Shown here one piece after another: positions 10,438-20,724 of a stretch of 30,699 nucleotides of DNA. The DNA is from Nemertoderma westbladi (taxonomy: Eukaryota > Xenacoelomorpha > Nemertodermatida > Nemertodermatidae). The stretch spans positions 1 through 30,699 of the forward strand of contig JAUCBJ010003128.1 in assembly GCA_032718475.1 (NCBI GenBank), written 5' to 3'. The position numbers and the translations under genes were made by a program. The stretch's first letter is position 1. Every line of letters starts with the position of its first letter. The notes beneath the pieces were generated by a model, which ran no database searches, had not been told where the DNA came from, and saw only the letters and a list, made by a program, of their open reading frames with translations.

Positions 10438-11240
10438 CATTCCCATCTTTCCACATTCCCATCTTCCTAGATTCCCATCTTCCCACATTCCCATCTTCCT
10501 ACATTCCTACCCATCTTCCCACCTTCCTGCATTCCCAACCCCATTCCCATTTTCTTACATTCCCATCCACCTTCCCACATTTCCATCTTCCTAAATTCCC
10601 ACCCACATTCCCATCCACCTTCCCATCTTCCTACATTCCCACCGATCTTCCCATCTTCCTACATTCCCACCGATCTTCCCACCTTCCCATCTTCCTACAT
10701 TCCCACCCATCTTCCCACCTTCCCATCTTCCTACATTCCCAACCACATTCCCATCTTCTTACATTCCCATCCTCCTTCCCGCATTCCCATCCACCTTCCC
10801 ACATTTCCATCTTCCTAAATTCCCACCCACATTCCCATCCACCTTCCCATCTTCCTACATTCCCACCCATCTTCCCACCTTCCCATCTTCCTACATTCCC
10901 ACCCATCTTCCCACCTTCCCATCTTCCTACATTCCCAACCACATTCCCATCTTCTTACATTCCCATCCTCCTTCCCGCATTCCCATCCTCCTTCCCACAT
11001 TCCCATCCACCTTCCCACATTCCCACTTCCTACATTCCCACCATCTTCCCACATTCCCATCCACCTTCCGCATTCCCATCTTCCCACATTCCCATCTTCC
11101 TACATTCCCACCCACCTTCCGATTCATCTTCCCACATTCCAATCTTCCTACATTCACACCCATCTTCCCACATTCCCATCCACCTTCCCATCGTCATACA
11201 TTACCACCCACCATCCCACATTCCTACATTCCCAACTTCC
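10438..11240 (-). repeat. GGGAATGTGGGAAGATGG-type minisatellite, right arm (inverted)
   Basis: Seen: on the plus strand, units such as CATTCCCATCTTCCCACATT and CCACCTTCCCATCTTCCTAC; reverse-complemented they match the array at 4310-5325. It contains segmental sub-duplications: a roughly 200-bp block at about 10570-10770 is nearly repeated at about 10805-10975. It ends in ACCGACCGACCGACAGACC, the complement of the GTCGGTCGG edge of the left arm. ORFs in it (Gly/Met/Trp/Glu-rich) are repeat artefacts. Confidence 0.94.
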
Positions 11241-11325
11241 CACAATCCCACCGACCAACCAACCGACCGACCGACAGACCAACCGAGCCACCCACCCACC
11301 CCTTTAAACAAATGTTGACCCATTT

Positions 11326-11373
11326 TATTTCGACTTTCCTGGGCACTCTGGGAAAGTTCACATTGGCCCATTC
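11326..11373 (+). repeat. Second copy of the direct flank repeat, next to the BRPF1 donor
   Basis: Seen: TATTTCGACTTTCCTGGGCA, then CTCTGGGAAAGTTCACATTG, corresponds to 4180-4236 in the same orientation, with a few mismatches and gaps. It ends about 25 bp from the 5' splice site of exon 11398-11534. The two copies frame everything between them, so the block may have entered or expanded by recombination between them (inference). Confidence 0.6.
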
Positions 11374-11397
11374 ATTACACGGATGTTAAACACTTAC

Positions 11398-11534
11398 TTC
11401 GTCATCCAGTTGTATGTCCGTTTTCGCGACGTGTCTGTAGTACTCAACAGGCCGCTCTCCGATTAACGGGAGTTTTATTGGGCTCTCAAGAAGTCGATAT
11501 TGTGGCTCCGGCACACGGGACTGCTTGGGATCCC
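11398..11534 (-). CDS. Brpf1: BRPF1-family exon (N-terminal to the VEYDMDEED segment)
   Basis: Seen: minus-strand acceptor GTACTTTTAG, two bases (GG) completing a codon, then 45 codons with DPKQSRVPEPQYRLLE, SPIKLPLIGERPVEYYRH and VAKTDIQLDDE, then a strong donor GTAAGTG. It ends in phase 0, which matches the phase-0 start (GTT) of exon 667-769, so the joint reads ...QLDDE-VEYDMDEED. Known: BRPF proteins have a variable Pro-rich stretch, then a YY(R/K)-containing segment and an acidic LDEE-VEYDMDEED junction, which fits. The protein N-terminus (C2H2 finger region) would be upstream at higher coordinates, and I could not find those exons between 11535 and 20335. The intron to the next exon is 10.6 kb and repeat-filled. 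Confidence 0.88.
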
Positions 11535-12070
11535 CTAAAAGTACAAGATATTAATTAATCCATAATCATTTATTGACCAGTTACTTTGCCGCAATGACCA
11601 TAATTGATATAGTCCATATATATATTTCCTTAAATAGGCTACATTAGAGATAAGTGATGACAACAGACACAATATTATTATCAGACATATACGATGCCTC
11701 AGTTAAACTGAAATATTCAGTTGTTCACACAATGAAAGCGTGACCTTGACTCCAACGAATTAATGGTTAAACCTAATCGTTTAACTATATACCTAATACT
11801 ATTACTAACCTAAACCTAATATGATAGGGCTTATTTGCCCTTATCAGAGACAACTACAACAGTAACTGCTGATCACCTTTAAGATAAATCAACCTGTTGT
11901 ACTTTTGGATATTCACATAGAGCAAAAATTAATATAATTTTAGCACAAAAAGACAATCTGTTTTAGTAGTTTCCCTAGTAATATGTCGAGGGATAAGTGG
12001 CTGGCGAAGTTTTCTCGCATGCGAAGTATTACTGCGAACGAGCCGACAAAAATATAATAAATATAATTGA
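11535..12070. other. BRPF1 upstream intron, no recognised content
   Basis: AT-rich non-coding sequence between the exon acceptor at 11535 and the 49-bp array. I see no open frame, exon or transposon signature here. Confidence 0.6.
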
Positions 12071-15000
12071 AACTGCATGTAACCCTGTGTTCTTAGGTAT
12101 CGTTTATGTTATTAATTAGAACTGCATGTAACCCTGTGTTCTTAGGTATCGTTTATGTTATTAATTAGAACTGCATGTAACCCTGTGTTCTTAGGTATCG
12201 TTTATGTTATTAATTAGAACTGCATGTAACCCTGTGTTCTTAGGTATCGTTTATGTTATTAATTAGAACTGCATGTAACCCTGTGTTCTTAGGTATCGTT
12301 TATGTTATTAATTAGAACTGCATGTAACCCTGTGTTCTTAGGTATCGTTTTTGTTATTAATTAGAACTGCATGTAACCCTGTGTTCTTAGGTATCGTTAA
12401 TGTTATTAATTAGAACTGCATGTAACCCTGTGTTCTTAGGTATCGTTTATGTTATTAATTAGAACTGCATGTAACCCTGTGTTCTTAGGTATCGTTTATG
12501 TTATTAATTAGAACTGCATGTAACTTTGTGTTCTTAGGTATCGTTTATGTTATTAATTAGAACTGCATGTAACCCTGTGTTCTTAGGTATCGTTTATGTT
12601 ATTAATTAGAACTGCATGTAACCCTGTGTTCTTAGGTATCGTTTATGTTATTAATTAGAACTGCATGTAACCCTGTGTTCTTAGGTATCGTTAATGTTAT
12701 TAATTAGAACTGCATGTAACCCTGTGTTCTTAGGTATCGTTTATGTTATTAATTAGAACTGCATGTAACCCTGTGTTCTTAGGTATCGTTTATGTTATTA
12801 ATTAGAACTGCATGTAACCCTGTGTTCTTAGGTATCGTTAATGTTATTAATTAGAGCTGCATGTAACCCTGTGTTCTTAGGTATCGTTTATGTTATTAAT
12901 TAGAACTGCATGTAACCCTGTGTTCTTAGGTATCGTTTATGTTATTAATTAGAACTGCATGTAACCCTGTGTTCTTAGGTATCGTTAATGTTATTAATTA
13001 GAACTGCATGTAACCCTGTGTTCTTAGGTATCGTTAATGTTATTAATTAGAACTGCATGTAACCCTGTGTTCTTAGGTATCGTTTATGTTATTAATTAGA
13101 ACTGCATGTAACCCTGTGTTCTTAGGTATCGTTAATGTTATTAATTAGAACTGCATGTAACCCTGTGTTCTTAGGTATCGTTTATGTTATTAATTAGAAC
13201 TGCATGTAACCCTGTGTTCTTAGGTATCGTTTATGTTATTAATTAGAACTGCATGTAACCCTGTGTTCTTAGGTATCGTTAATGTTATTAATTAGAACTG
13301 CATGTAACCCTGTGTTCTTAGGTATCGTTTATGTTATTAATTAGAACTGCATGTAACCCTGTGTTCTTAGGTATCGTTTTTGTTATTAATTAGAACTGCA
13401 TGTAACCCTGTGTTCTTAGGTATCGTTAATGTTATTAATTAGAACTGCATGTAACCCTGTGTTCTTAGGTATCGTTTATGTTATTAATTAGAACTGCATG
13501 TAACCCTGTGTTCTTAGGTATCGTTTATGTTATTAATTAGAACTGCATGTAACTTTGTGTTCTTAGGTATCGTTTATGTTATTAATTAGAACTGCATGTA
13601 ACCCTGTGTTCTTAGGTATCGTTTATGTTATTAATTAGAACTGCATGTAACCCTGTGTTCTTAGGTATTGTTAATGTTATTAATTAGAACTGCATGTAAC
13701 CCTGTGTTCTTAGGTATTGTTTATGTTATTAATTAGAACTGCATGTAACCCTGTGTTCTTAGGTATCGTTTATGTTATTAATTAGAACTGCATGTAACCC
13801 TGTGTTCTTAGGTATCGTTTATGTTATTAATTAGAACTGCATGTAACCCTGTGTTCTTAGGTATCGTTTATGTTATTAATTAGAACTGCATGTAACCCTG
13901 TGTTCTTAGGTATCGTTTATGTTATTAATTAGAACTGCATGTAACCCTGTGTTCTTAGGTATCGTTTATGTTATTAATTAGAACTGCATGTAACCCTGTG
14001 TTCTTAGGTATCGTTTATGTTATTAATTAGAACTGCATGTAACCCTGTGTTCTTAGGTATCGTTTATGTTATTAATTAGAACTGCATGTAACCCTGTGTT
14101 CTTAGGTATCGTTAATGTTATTAATTAGAACTGCATGTAACCCTGTGTTCTTAGGTATCGTTTTTGTTATTAATTAGAACTGCATGTAACCCTGTGTTCT
14201 TAGGTATCGTTAATGTTATTAATTAGAACTGCATGTAACCCTGTGTTCTTAGGTATCGTTTATGTTATTAATTAGAACTGCATGTAACCCTGTGTTCTTA
14301 GGTATCGTTTATGTTATTAATTAGAACTGCATGTAACTTTGTGTTCTTAGGTATCGTTAATGTTATTAATTAGAACTGCATGTAACCCTGTGTTCTTAGG
14401 TATCGTTTATGTTATTAATTAGAACTGCATGTAACCCTGTGTTCTTAGGTATCGTTAATGTTATTAATTAGAACTGCATGTAACCCTGTGTTCTTAGGTA
14501 TCGTTTATGTTATTAATTAGAACTGCATGTAACCCTGTGTTCTTAGGTATCGTTTTTGTTATTAATTAGAACTGCATGTAACCCTGTGTTCTTAGGTATC
14601 GTTAATGTTATTAATTAGAACTGCATGTAACCCTGTGTTCTTAGGTATCGTTTATGTTATTAATTAGAACTGCATGTAACCCTGTGTTCTTAGGTATCGT
14701 TTATGTTATTAATTAGAACTGCATGTAACCCTGTGTTCTTAGGTATCGTTTATGTTATTAATTAGAACTGCATGTAACCCTGTGTTCTTAGGTATCGTTT
14801 ATGTTATTAATTAGAACTGCATGTAACCCTGTGTTCTTAGGTATCGTTTATGTGTTAATTAGAACTGCATGTAACCCTGTGTTCTTAGGTATCGTTTATG
14901 TTATTAATTAGAACTGCATGTAACCCTGTGTTCTTAGGTATCGTTTATGTTATTAATTAGAACTGCATGTAACCCTGTGTTCTTAGGTATCGTTTATGTT

Positions 15001-16826
15001 ATTAATTAGAACTGCATGTAACCCTGTGTTCTTAGGTATCGTTTATGTTATTAATTAGAACTGCATGTAACCATGTGTTCTTAGGTATCGTTTATGTTAT
15101 TAATTAGAACTGCATGTAACCCTGTGTTCTTAGGTATCGTTTATGTTATTAATTAGAACTGCATGTAACCCTGTGTTCTTAGGTATCGTTAATGTTATTA
15201 ATTAGAACTGCATGTAACCCTGTGTTCTTAGGTATCGTTTATGTTATTAATTAGAACTGCATGTAACCCTGTGTTCTTAGGTATCGTTAATGTTATTAAT
15301 TAGAACTGCATGTAACCATGTGTTCTTAGGTATCGTTTATGTTATTAATTAGAACTGCATGTAACCCTGTGTTCTTAGGTATCGTTTATGTTATTAATTA
15401 GAACTGCATGTAACCCTGTGTTCTTAGGTATCGTTAATGTTATTAATTAGAACTGCATGTAACCCTGTGTTCTTAGGTATCGTTTATGTTATTAATTAGA
15501 ACTGCATGTAACCCTGTGTTCTTAGGTATCGTTTATGTTATTAATTAGAACTGCATGTAACCCTGTGTTCTTAGGTATCGTTTATGTTATTAATTAGAAC
15601 TGCATGTAACCATGTGTTCTTAGGTATCGTTTATGTTATTAATTAGAACTGCATGTAACCCTGTGTTCTTAGGTATCGTTTATGTTATTAATTAGAACTG
15701 CATGTAACCATGTGTTCTTAGGTATCGTTTATGTTATTAATTAGAACTGCATGTAACCCTGTGTTCTTAGGTATCGTTTATGTTATTAATTAGAACTGCA
15801 TGTAACCCTGTGTTCTTAGGTATCGTTTATGTTATTAATTAGAACTGCATGTAACCCTGTGTTCTTAGGTATCGTTTATGTTATTAATTAGAACTGCATG
15901 TAACCCTGTGTTCTTAGGTATCGTTTATGTTATTAATTAGAACTGCATGTAACCCTGTGTTCTTAGATATCGTTTATGTTATTAATTAGAACTGCATGTA
16001 ACCCTGTGTTCTTAGGTATCGTTTATGTTATTAATTAGAACTGCATGTAACCCTGTGTTCTTAGGTATCGTTTATGTTATTAATTAGAACTGCATGTAAC
16101 CCTGTGTTCTTAGGTATCGTTTATGTTATTAATTAGAACTAAATGTAACCCTGTGTTCTTAGGTATCGTTTATGTTATTAATTAGAACTGCATGTAACCC
16201 TGTGTTCTTAGGTATCGTTCATGTTATTAATTAGAACTGCATGTAACCCTGTGTTCTTAGGTATCGTTTATGTTATTAATTAGAACTGCATGTAACCCTG
16301 TGTTCTTAGGTATCGTTTATGTTATTAATTAGAACTGCATGTAACCCTATGTTCTTAGGTATCGTTTATGTTATTAATTAGAACTGCATGTAACCCTGTG
16401 TTCTTAGGTATCGTTTATGTTATTAATTAGAACTGCATGTAACCCTGTGTTCTTAGGTATCGTTTATGTTATTAATTAGAACTGCATGTAACCCTGTGTT
16501 CTTAGGTATCGTGTATGTTATTAATTAGAACTGCATGTAACCCTGTGTTCTTAGGTATCGTGTATGTTATTAATTAGAACTGCATGTAACCCTGTGTTCT
16601 TAGGTATCGTTTATGTTATTAATTAGAACTGCATGTAACCCTGTGTTCTTAGGTATCGTTTATGTTATTAATTAGAACTGCATGTAACCCTGTGTTCTTA
16701 GGTATCGTTTATGTTATTAATTAGAACTGCATGTAACCCTGTGTTCTTAGGTATCGTTTATGTTATTAATTAGAACTGCATGTAACCCTGTGTTCTTAGG
16801 TATCGTTTATGTTATTAATTAGAACT
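12071..16826. repeat. 49-bp minisatellite, about 97 copies
   Basis: Seen: a 49-bp unit containing AACTGCATGTAACCCTGTGT, TCTTAGGTATCG and TTATGTTATTAATTAG. Units differ mainly at the TTTAT/TTAAT/TTTTT position and at ACCCTG/ACTTTG/ACCATG. One unit (near 14850) has a small deletion. A block of ordered variants recurs at exact multiples of the unit (21 and 16 units), showing segmental duplication inside the array. It lies between the BRPF1 exons and the meteorin gene, and I see no coding frame. Confidence 0.96.
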
Positions 16827-16847
16827 GACCACGTTACAAGATAATTT

Positions 16848-17026
16848 TTTCGCAGGTTATTTCGCACTGTTGTGTCCCTAGGCAAGACACTTTAGACATT
16901 AGTGCCTACGTCAACCCAGCGGTATAATGGGAACCTGGCTTTGCTGGGGTAATGATAATAAAAGCGCTTTGAGTATGCTGAGCGTAGAAAAGCGCTATAT
17001 AAATAACCAATATTATTATTATTATT
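16848..17026 (+). mobile_element. SINE-like element with (ATT)n tail
   Basis: Seen: GTTGTGTCCCTAGGCAAGAC, ACTTTAGACATTAGTGCCTA, CCCAGCGGTATAATGGGAAC, CTGGCTTTGCTGGGG, then AAAGCGCTTTGAG and AAAAGCGCTATATAAATAAC followed by (ATT)n. ATAATTT flanks it on both sides (16841-16847 and 17027-17033), a possible target-site duplication, though low in complexity. Known: this central and 3' module is shared by SINE families in many marine invertebrates, and the 3' end is thought to be borrowed from a LINE. The tRNA-like 5' head with A and B boxes is not evident, so the copy may be 5'-truncated. Confidence 0.75.
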
Positions 17027-17033
17027 ATAATTT

Positions 17034-17763
17034 GTCGTTGATTTATGTCGCCGAAAAAAAGACGTCGCACATCGAATAATAAGAAAAAAAAATCGTGTGC
17101 ATGATGACGCGGTGTCGGGCTGTTTATCATTGATGGGGACTCTTTAATTAAATTATTGTCGAAACTACAATAAATTGATCACAATCAAGTGATAATGGAT
17201 TGTTGAATTGTCGAATGGAATTCATTTTCGTTGAGTTCAGTTGAATTTATCTTCAATTTTACAATTATCTTCTTCGATTATACTGTACCGTATAGGGCCA
17301 TTGAACGACTTTCTCATTATCTTTCTAACATCCAGTGTTTGTAAGGACGAATGCTCTCCTGATACCGTCAGCGTTGTCTGTATTCCCTCGATACCAAACG
17401 GATCCCACGACCAGACAATAGGTCGTGTTAATCTCGGCCCCAAGCTAACCCCACCCACCTAACTACGGCATTATCCCTTCCCAATAGAGACACCTGCTTA
17501 CTCCAGGAGGTTGGGCCCCAACGCACAGTGCTAGGCGTGGGAATATCATTGATCGCACCGTTACCAAAATACAATGGAAGGCGTCTTTCTTCCCAAGTAA
17601 AGGGCCCACCCCACACCACGAACATGAACGAATCTCCACTGTTATTGGCACAAGCATGGAACACGCGATTAATAGTAAGTTTCTTTTACAGTTTTTAGTA
17701 CATTTTCAGGGAACTTCACGAAATTAATGTCAGGACCACTCGTGTAAAACCTTTTTTTGGTAC
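17034..17763. other. Unassigned stretch with a locally GC-rich segment (17240-17680)
   Basis: Seen: between the SINE and a 65-bp-family fragment lies about 440 bp with higher GC than its surroundings and overlapping open frames of 64-78 codons on both strands. I recognise no domain, no convincing splice pattern and no BRPF1 homology in any frame. It could be an old transposon piece or an exon of an unknown gene. Confidence 0.35.
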
Positions 17764-17801
17764 AAACAGGTTGCATTGCGGCTTTTTCTAACCAAAACAC
17801 T
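17764..17801 (-). repeat. Solo fragment of the 65-bp repeat family
   Basis: Seen: reverse-complemented, this reads GTTTTGGTTAGAAAAAGCCG then CAATGCAACCTGTT, matching the core of the array at 9989-10437 with few changes. It shows that the family is dispersed and not confined to the BRPF1 intron. Confidence 0.7.
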
Positions 17802-17811
17802 AACTCAAGTA

Positions 17812-17960
17812 CAAGTTATCCAGACACAAGTGTCAGGGCACAATTTGACCCGGCATTAACTGTACAGATCTGAGATGACCAGACACGAGTGGTCGAGCTA
17901 CGCTTTGTCAAGACACATATCATGTTGTCACGACACGAGTTGTCTACATCTCAAAATGTG
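17812..17960. repeat. Degenerate CCAGACAC(A/G)AGTG repeats
   Basis: Seen: CCAGACACAAGTGTC, CCAGACACGAGTGGTC, AAGACACATATCATGTTGTC and ACGACACGAGTTGTC follow one another at irregular spacing, each a short imperfect palindrome. No gene is called. They may be remnants of a palindromic tandem repeat. Confidence 0.45.
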
Positions 17961-17977
17961 TCAGACTGCGATCATGG

Positions 17978-18110
17978 AAAAGGGAGAAAAGACGTCGAAA
18001 AGGGGGCAAAGACGTCGAAAAAGGGAGCAAAGACGTCGAAAAGGGGGCAAAGACGTCGAAAAGGGGGCAAAGACGTCGAAAAGGGGGCAAAGACGTCGAA
18101 AAGGGGGGCG
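17978..18110 (+). repeat. 20-bp tandem repeat with GACGTC core
   Basis: Seen: GACGTCGAAAAGGGGGCAAA repeated about 6.5 times, with AAAAGGGAGC variants. Each unit holds the palindrome GACGTC. Because 20 is not a multiple of 3 all frames open into Lys/Arg/Gly-rich peptides, which I treat as artefacts. Confidence 0.9.
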
Positions 18111-20335
18111 TAAATCCTGGAATGAATTATTAGTAACCTGATTTTTCACCCCCCCCCCCGTCTACGTTATTGTTTGATACTTGAATTTCTATTCACAAAT
18201 AATATCCCTACAGAAATTTGATTATTCATATAATTCAATAATTTGAGTATTATATATTCATTTTTTTCCTTCAAAGTTGATATATATAATTTCAATTTTT
18301 ACGACGACACAATTTTTTTTTAATTATAAAAGAATTTGGCTGCGTATTCCTGAACTTATTTTTTTATGTGTAATTACCTCATGTTTTTTACTGTTCCATT
18401 TCATAAAGATACATGAGTATTAAAATCATACATGTGTAAAAAACGTATTTTAGTGTATTGTCGGGTGATTGCAGTCGACTGCCAGCTGTCGGATAATGCT
18501 GTCGGCTGTCTGCTTTTCCGTACTATGAGAACGTTCACAGCCAACTATGCAGTACTCGAGTCTTATTGTCGATGTCGATGTCGATATTTTCGTGTTGTTG
18601 AAAGCTGACATTTCTAGCATTAACAACAAATGAGAAGCAGTGTTTAAAAATCAAAATTATGGTAGCCCTACGATATATACAGATATAGCCAATGATTTAT
18701 TATTGAGCTGAGGGTTGAATGTTTATGTAAGAACCTGGGTGTAGTTATTTTAAACTTGATTGTTGAAAGCAAATGTGTGACGCGGGCCTAACTGAAATGA
18801 GACTGGGATCTTAGTTGAGATTGAGATTGTGACTAGACTGGAAGAATTTAGGGAAGCTTGTAAAGAAATTGTAATAAATAAGCAAAGCATGTCGTATAGC
18901 AAATCATATGTAATTAAAGATATTAAGTAACAAAACAAAATTAAATCTAAATGCAATTATTCAAAAAATTATAATTTTAAAGCCATAATAAATATGGCAA
19001 AATTAAAATTTGCACGTAGTAAGTACATAATTTACTTCAGTACATAACGAAATGAAAAATAAGTACAATAAACATAACAGGTAAGAATCATTATATACAA
19101 ATTGGTAATATTAACAATAGACGTCTGTCTGGCCCCACTGAATTCTTGCATAATTGACGCGCCGTGATACATAAATATTGACGTATTTGTTTCAAAATGG
19201 CGCGAATATATAAAAGGGAAGGCAACGAGAGGTTCCCAACTAAACTCTATAATCAAATCACATTCACATAATAAACTTAGAGGGAAAAATTATTGATTGT
19301 TTTGAGCGCAAGAAAACATTAGAATCGACTTAGAATCGAATTGACGGGATGAAAGATATCGTCGCTCTAGTACCAAAAAATGCTTAACTATCTGCTTTGG
19401 ACAAATAATACTAAAAAGTGCGACTTTTATATATCAAAAATATGCGCATAGAAGCACTCCCAGGTTGTTTTATTGTTTGTGTAGAGTGTCTGTGTAAATA
19501 CAGAATCGTAATCTCAAACATTCGGCTACTAAAGCGACAATAAAATAAGGAGTTTAACAAAGGACGACACGCTAAGGAGAGAGCGAGTCTTTGTTAACCC
19601 AACCCTGGAGACAAATATAAATCCCACAACATTCCATTAAATCACATACTCTTATACTCCAAAGCCAAAATTATGTTACGACCAATATATTAAAAAAGGC
19701 ACAGATTATACGAACAAATTAATAACAGACATAATCTCTACTAGACCAATAGTGTTATAAACGCCACGTGTAAGTAAAGGAGAATAATAGTAACTGCTGG
19801 AGATTAGTCGCTATACTCTGTGGTCTCTATCAGTTTGTATAGGACCAACCTTGAATGAGTTGAATATAATAAAAGAGAGTCGTATTGATAGCGGGATGAG
19901 CCAAACCCTTATCCCCTGGGAGTGTGTAGGGCAGTACAACACAAACACACAGGATAGAGGGGTGCGTGACCTGTGGAATAATGTCAGATGGATATGCGGC
20001 CCAGAATACCGGGGCCTAACGGCTCAGTTTATAGCGGCCCACATGTAGGCGCAGTTAATTCCAAGAATTTCAACCCTGGACGTTGTTCGGGGAAGGCACA
20101 CACGGGACCGGTACCAAACGTGTGCCCTTCATTGACGCAGCACGTGCTCAATAGATTATAATAATAATAATAGAATACAGTGCGTCGGCGATTGATAAGT
20201 TGGCAAACACGACCACACCCATCTTTGAATTAACCCAATCACTGGAATCAAAGGACGATAAAGGAATAGCACAGCGCACCGCGGTATAATGCACTTATAT
20301 TGCAACTGGAGATTGTTGAATACAATAGAGATTCA
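18111..20335. other. Intergenic or intronic AT-rich region, no recognised gene
   Basis: Seen: a C10 run near 18150, poly-T stretches, and a TATA-like TATATAAAAGGGAAGG near 19206 that could be a promoter of an old retroelement or unannotated transcript. A 65-codon plus-strand frame at 19851-20048 has no homology I know. N-terminal BRPF1 exons (C2H2 finger region) were looked for on the minus strand here and not found. Confidence 0.4.
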
Positions 20336-20724
20336 CTATAAGTAAGTTTCCCTACCCATATTGCAGAAAGCAGTGCCTTGGATAACGGCTTGCGTCGCTA
20401 ATCGTCTAAAGTCCGAGTATCTGGGGGCGCAGGCCTGTCTGGGCACTCCGTTCACCATGGAGCCCATGAGGAGGAACTGGCCCACGCCGGCGCGGGACCT
20501 ACACTTGGAGGGTGTCTGCACGACCGTGGTGAATCTACCGCTGCGGGGGGCCCGGTTCACCGGGAGGTCCTCCTTCTGGCGGTACATCCGCGCCACGTTG
20601 ATGTGAATGTTGGAGTTCTCTTTGTCCTCCTCGTTGGGTTCGATTCGGTCGATACGACCGAGGACGATGTAGTCGGCCTTGCAGAACTTCTCGAGTATCT
20701 GCATGTCCGTGCAAGGCTTACAAT
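20336..20724 (-). CDS. Metrnl: Meteorin-like exon 4: netrin-like domain and stop
   Basis: 389 nt including the stop, acceptor TTATTTCCTTAG. G plus AT makes Asp, then CKPCTDMQILEKFCKADYIV, RIDRIEPNEEDKEN, NVARMYRQKEDL, RFTTVVQTPSKC, GQFLLMGSMVNG, QACAPRYSDFRRL and GTAFCNMGRETYL. Six cysteines lie here, in the pattern of the C-terminal NTR part. No clear AATAAA was spotted close downstream on the minus strand, so the 3' end of the transcript is undefined. Confidence 0.95.

Noticed and set aside
10279-11163. Gly/Met/Trp/Glu-rich minus-strand ORFs
   Set aside because: Same minisatellite in inverted orientation.
12071-16826. Centromeric or telomeric satellite
   Set aside because: The 4.7-kb array sits between genes, is finite on both sides, and the unit does not match telomere repeats.
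17875-18149. Lys/Arg-rich ORFs resembling a basic nuclear protein
   Set aside because: Created by the GACGTC 20-bp repeat shifting frame every unit.
19198-19560. LTR of a retrotransposon (TATATAAAAGG, later AATAAA)
   Set aside because: No matching second LTR, primer-binding site or pol sequence could be identified.
20361-20606. Plus-strand 81-codon ORF
   Set aside because: Shadow of meteorin-like exon 4.
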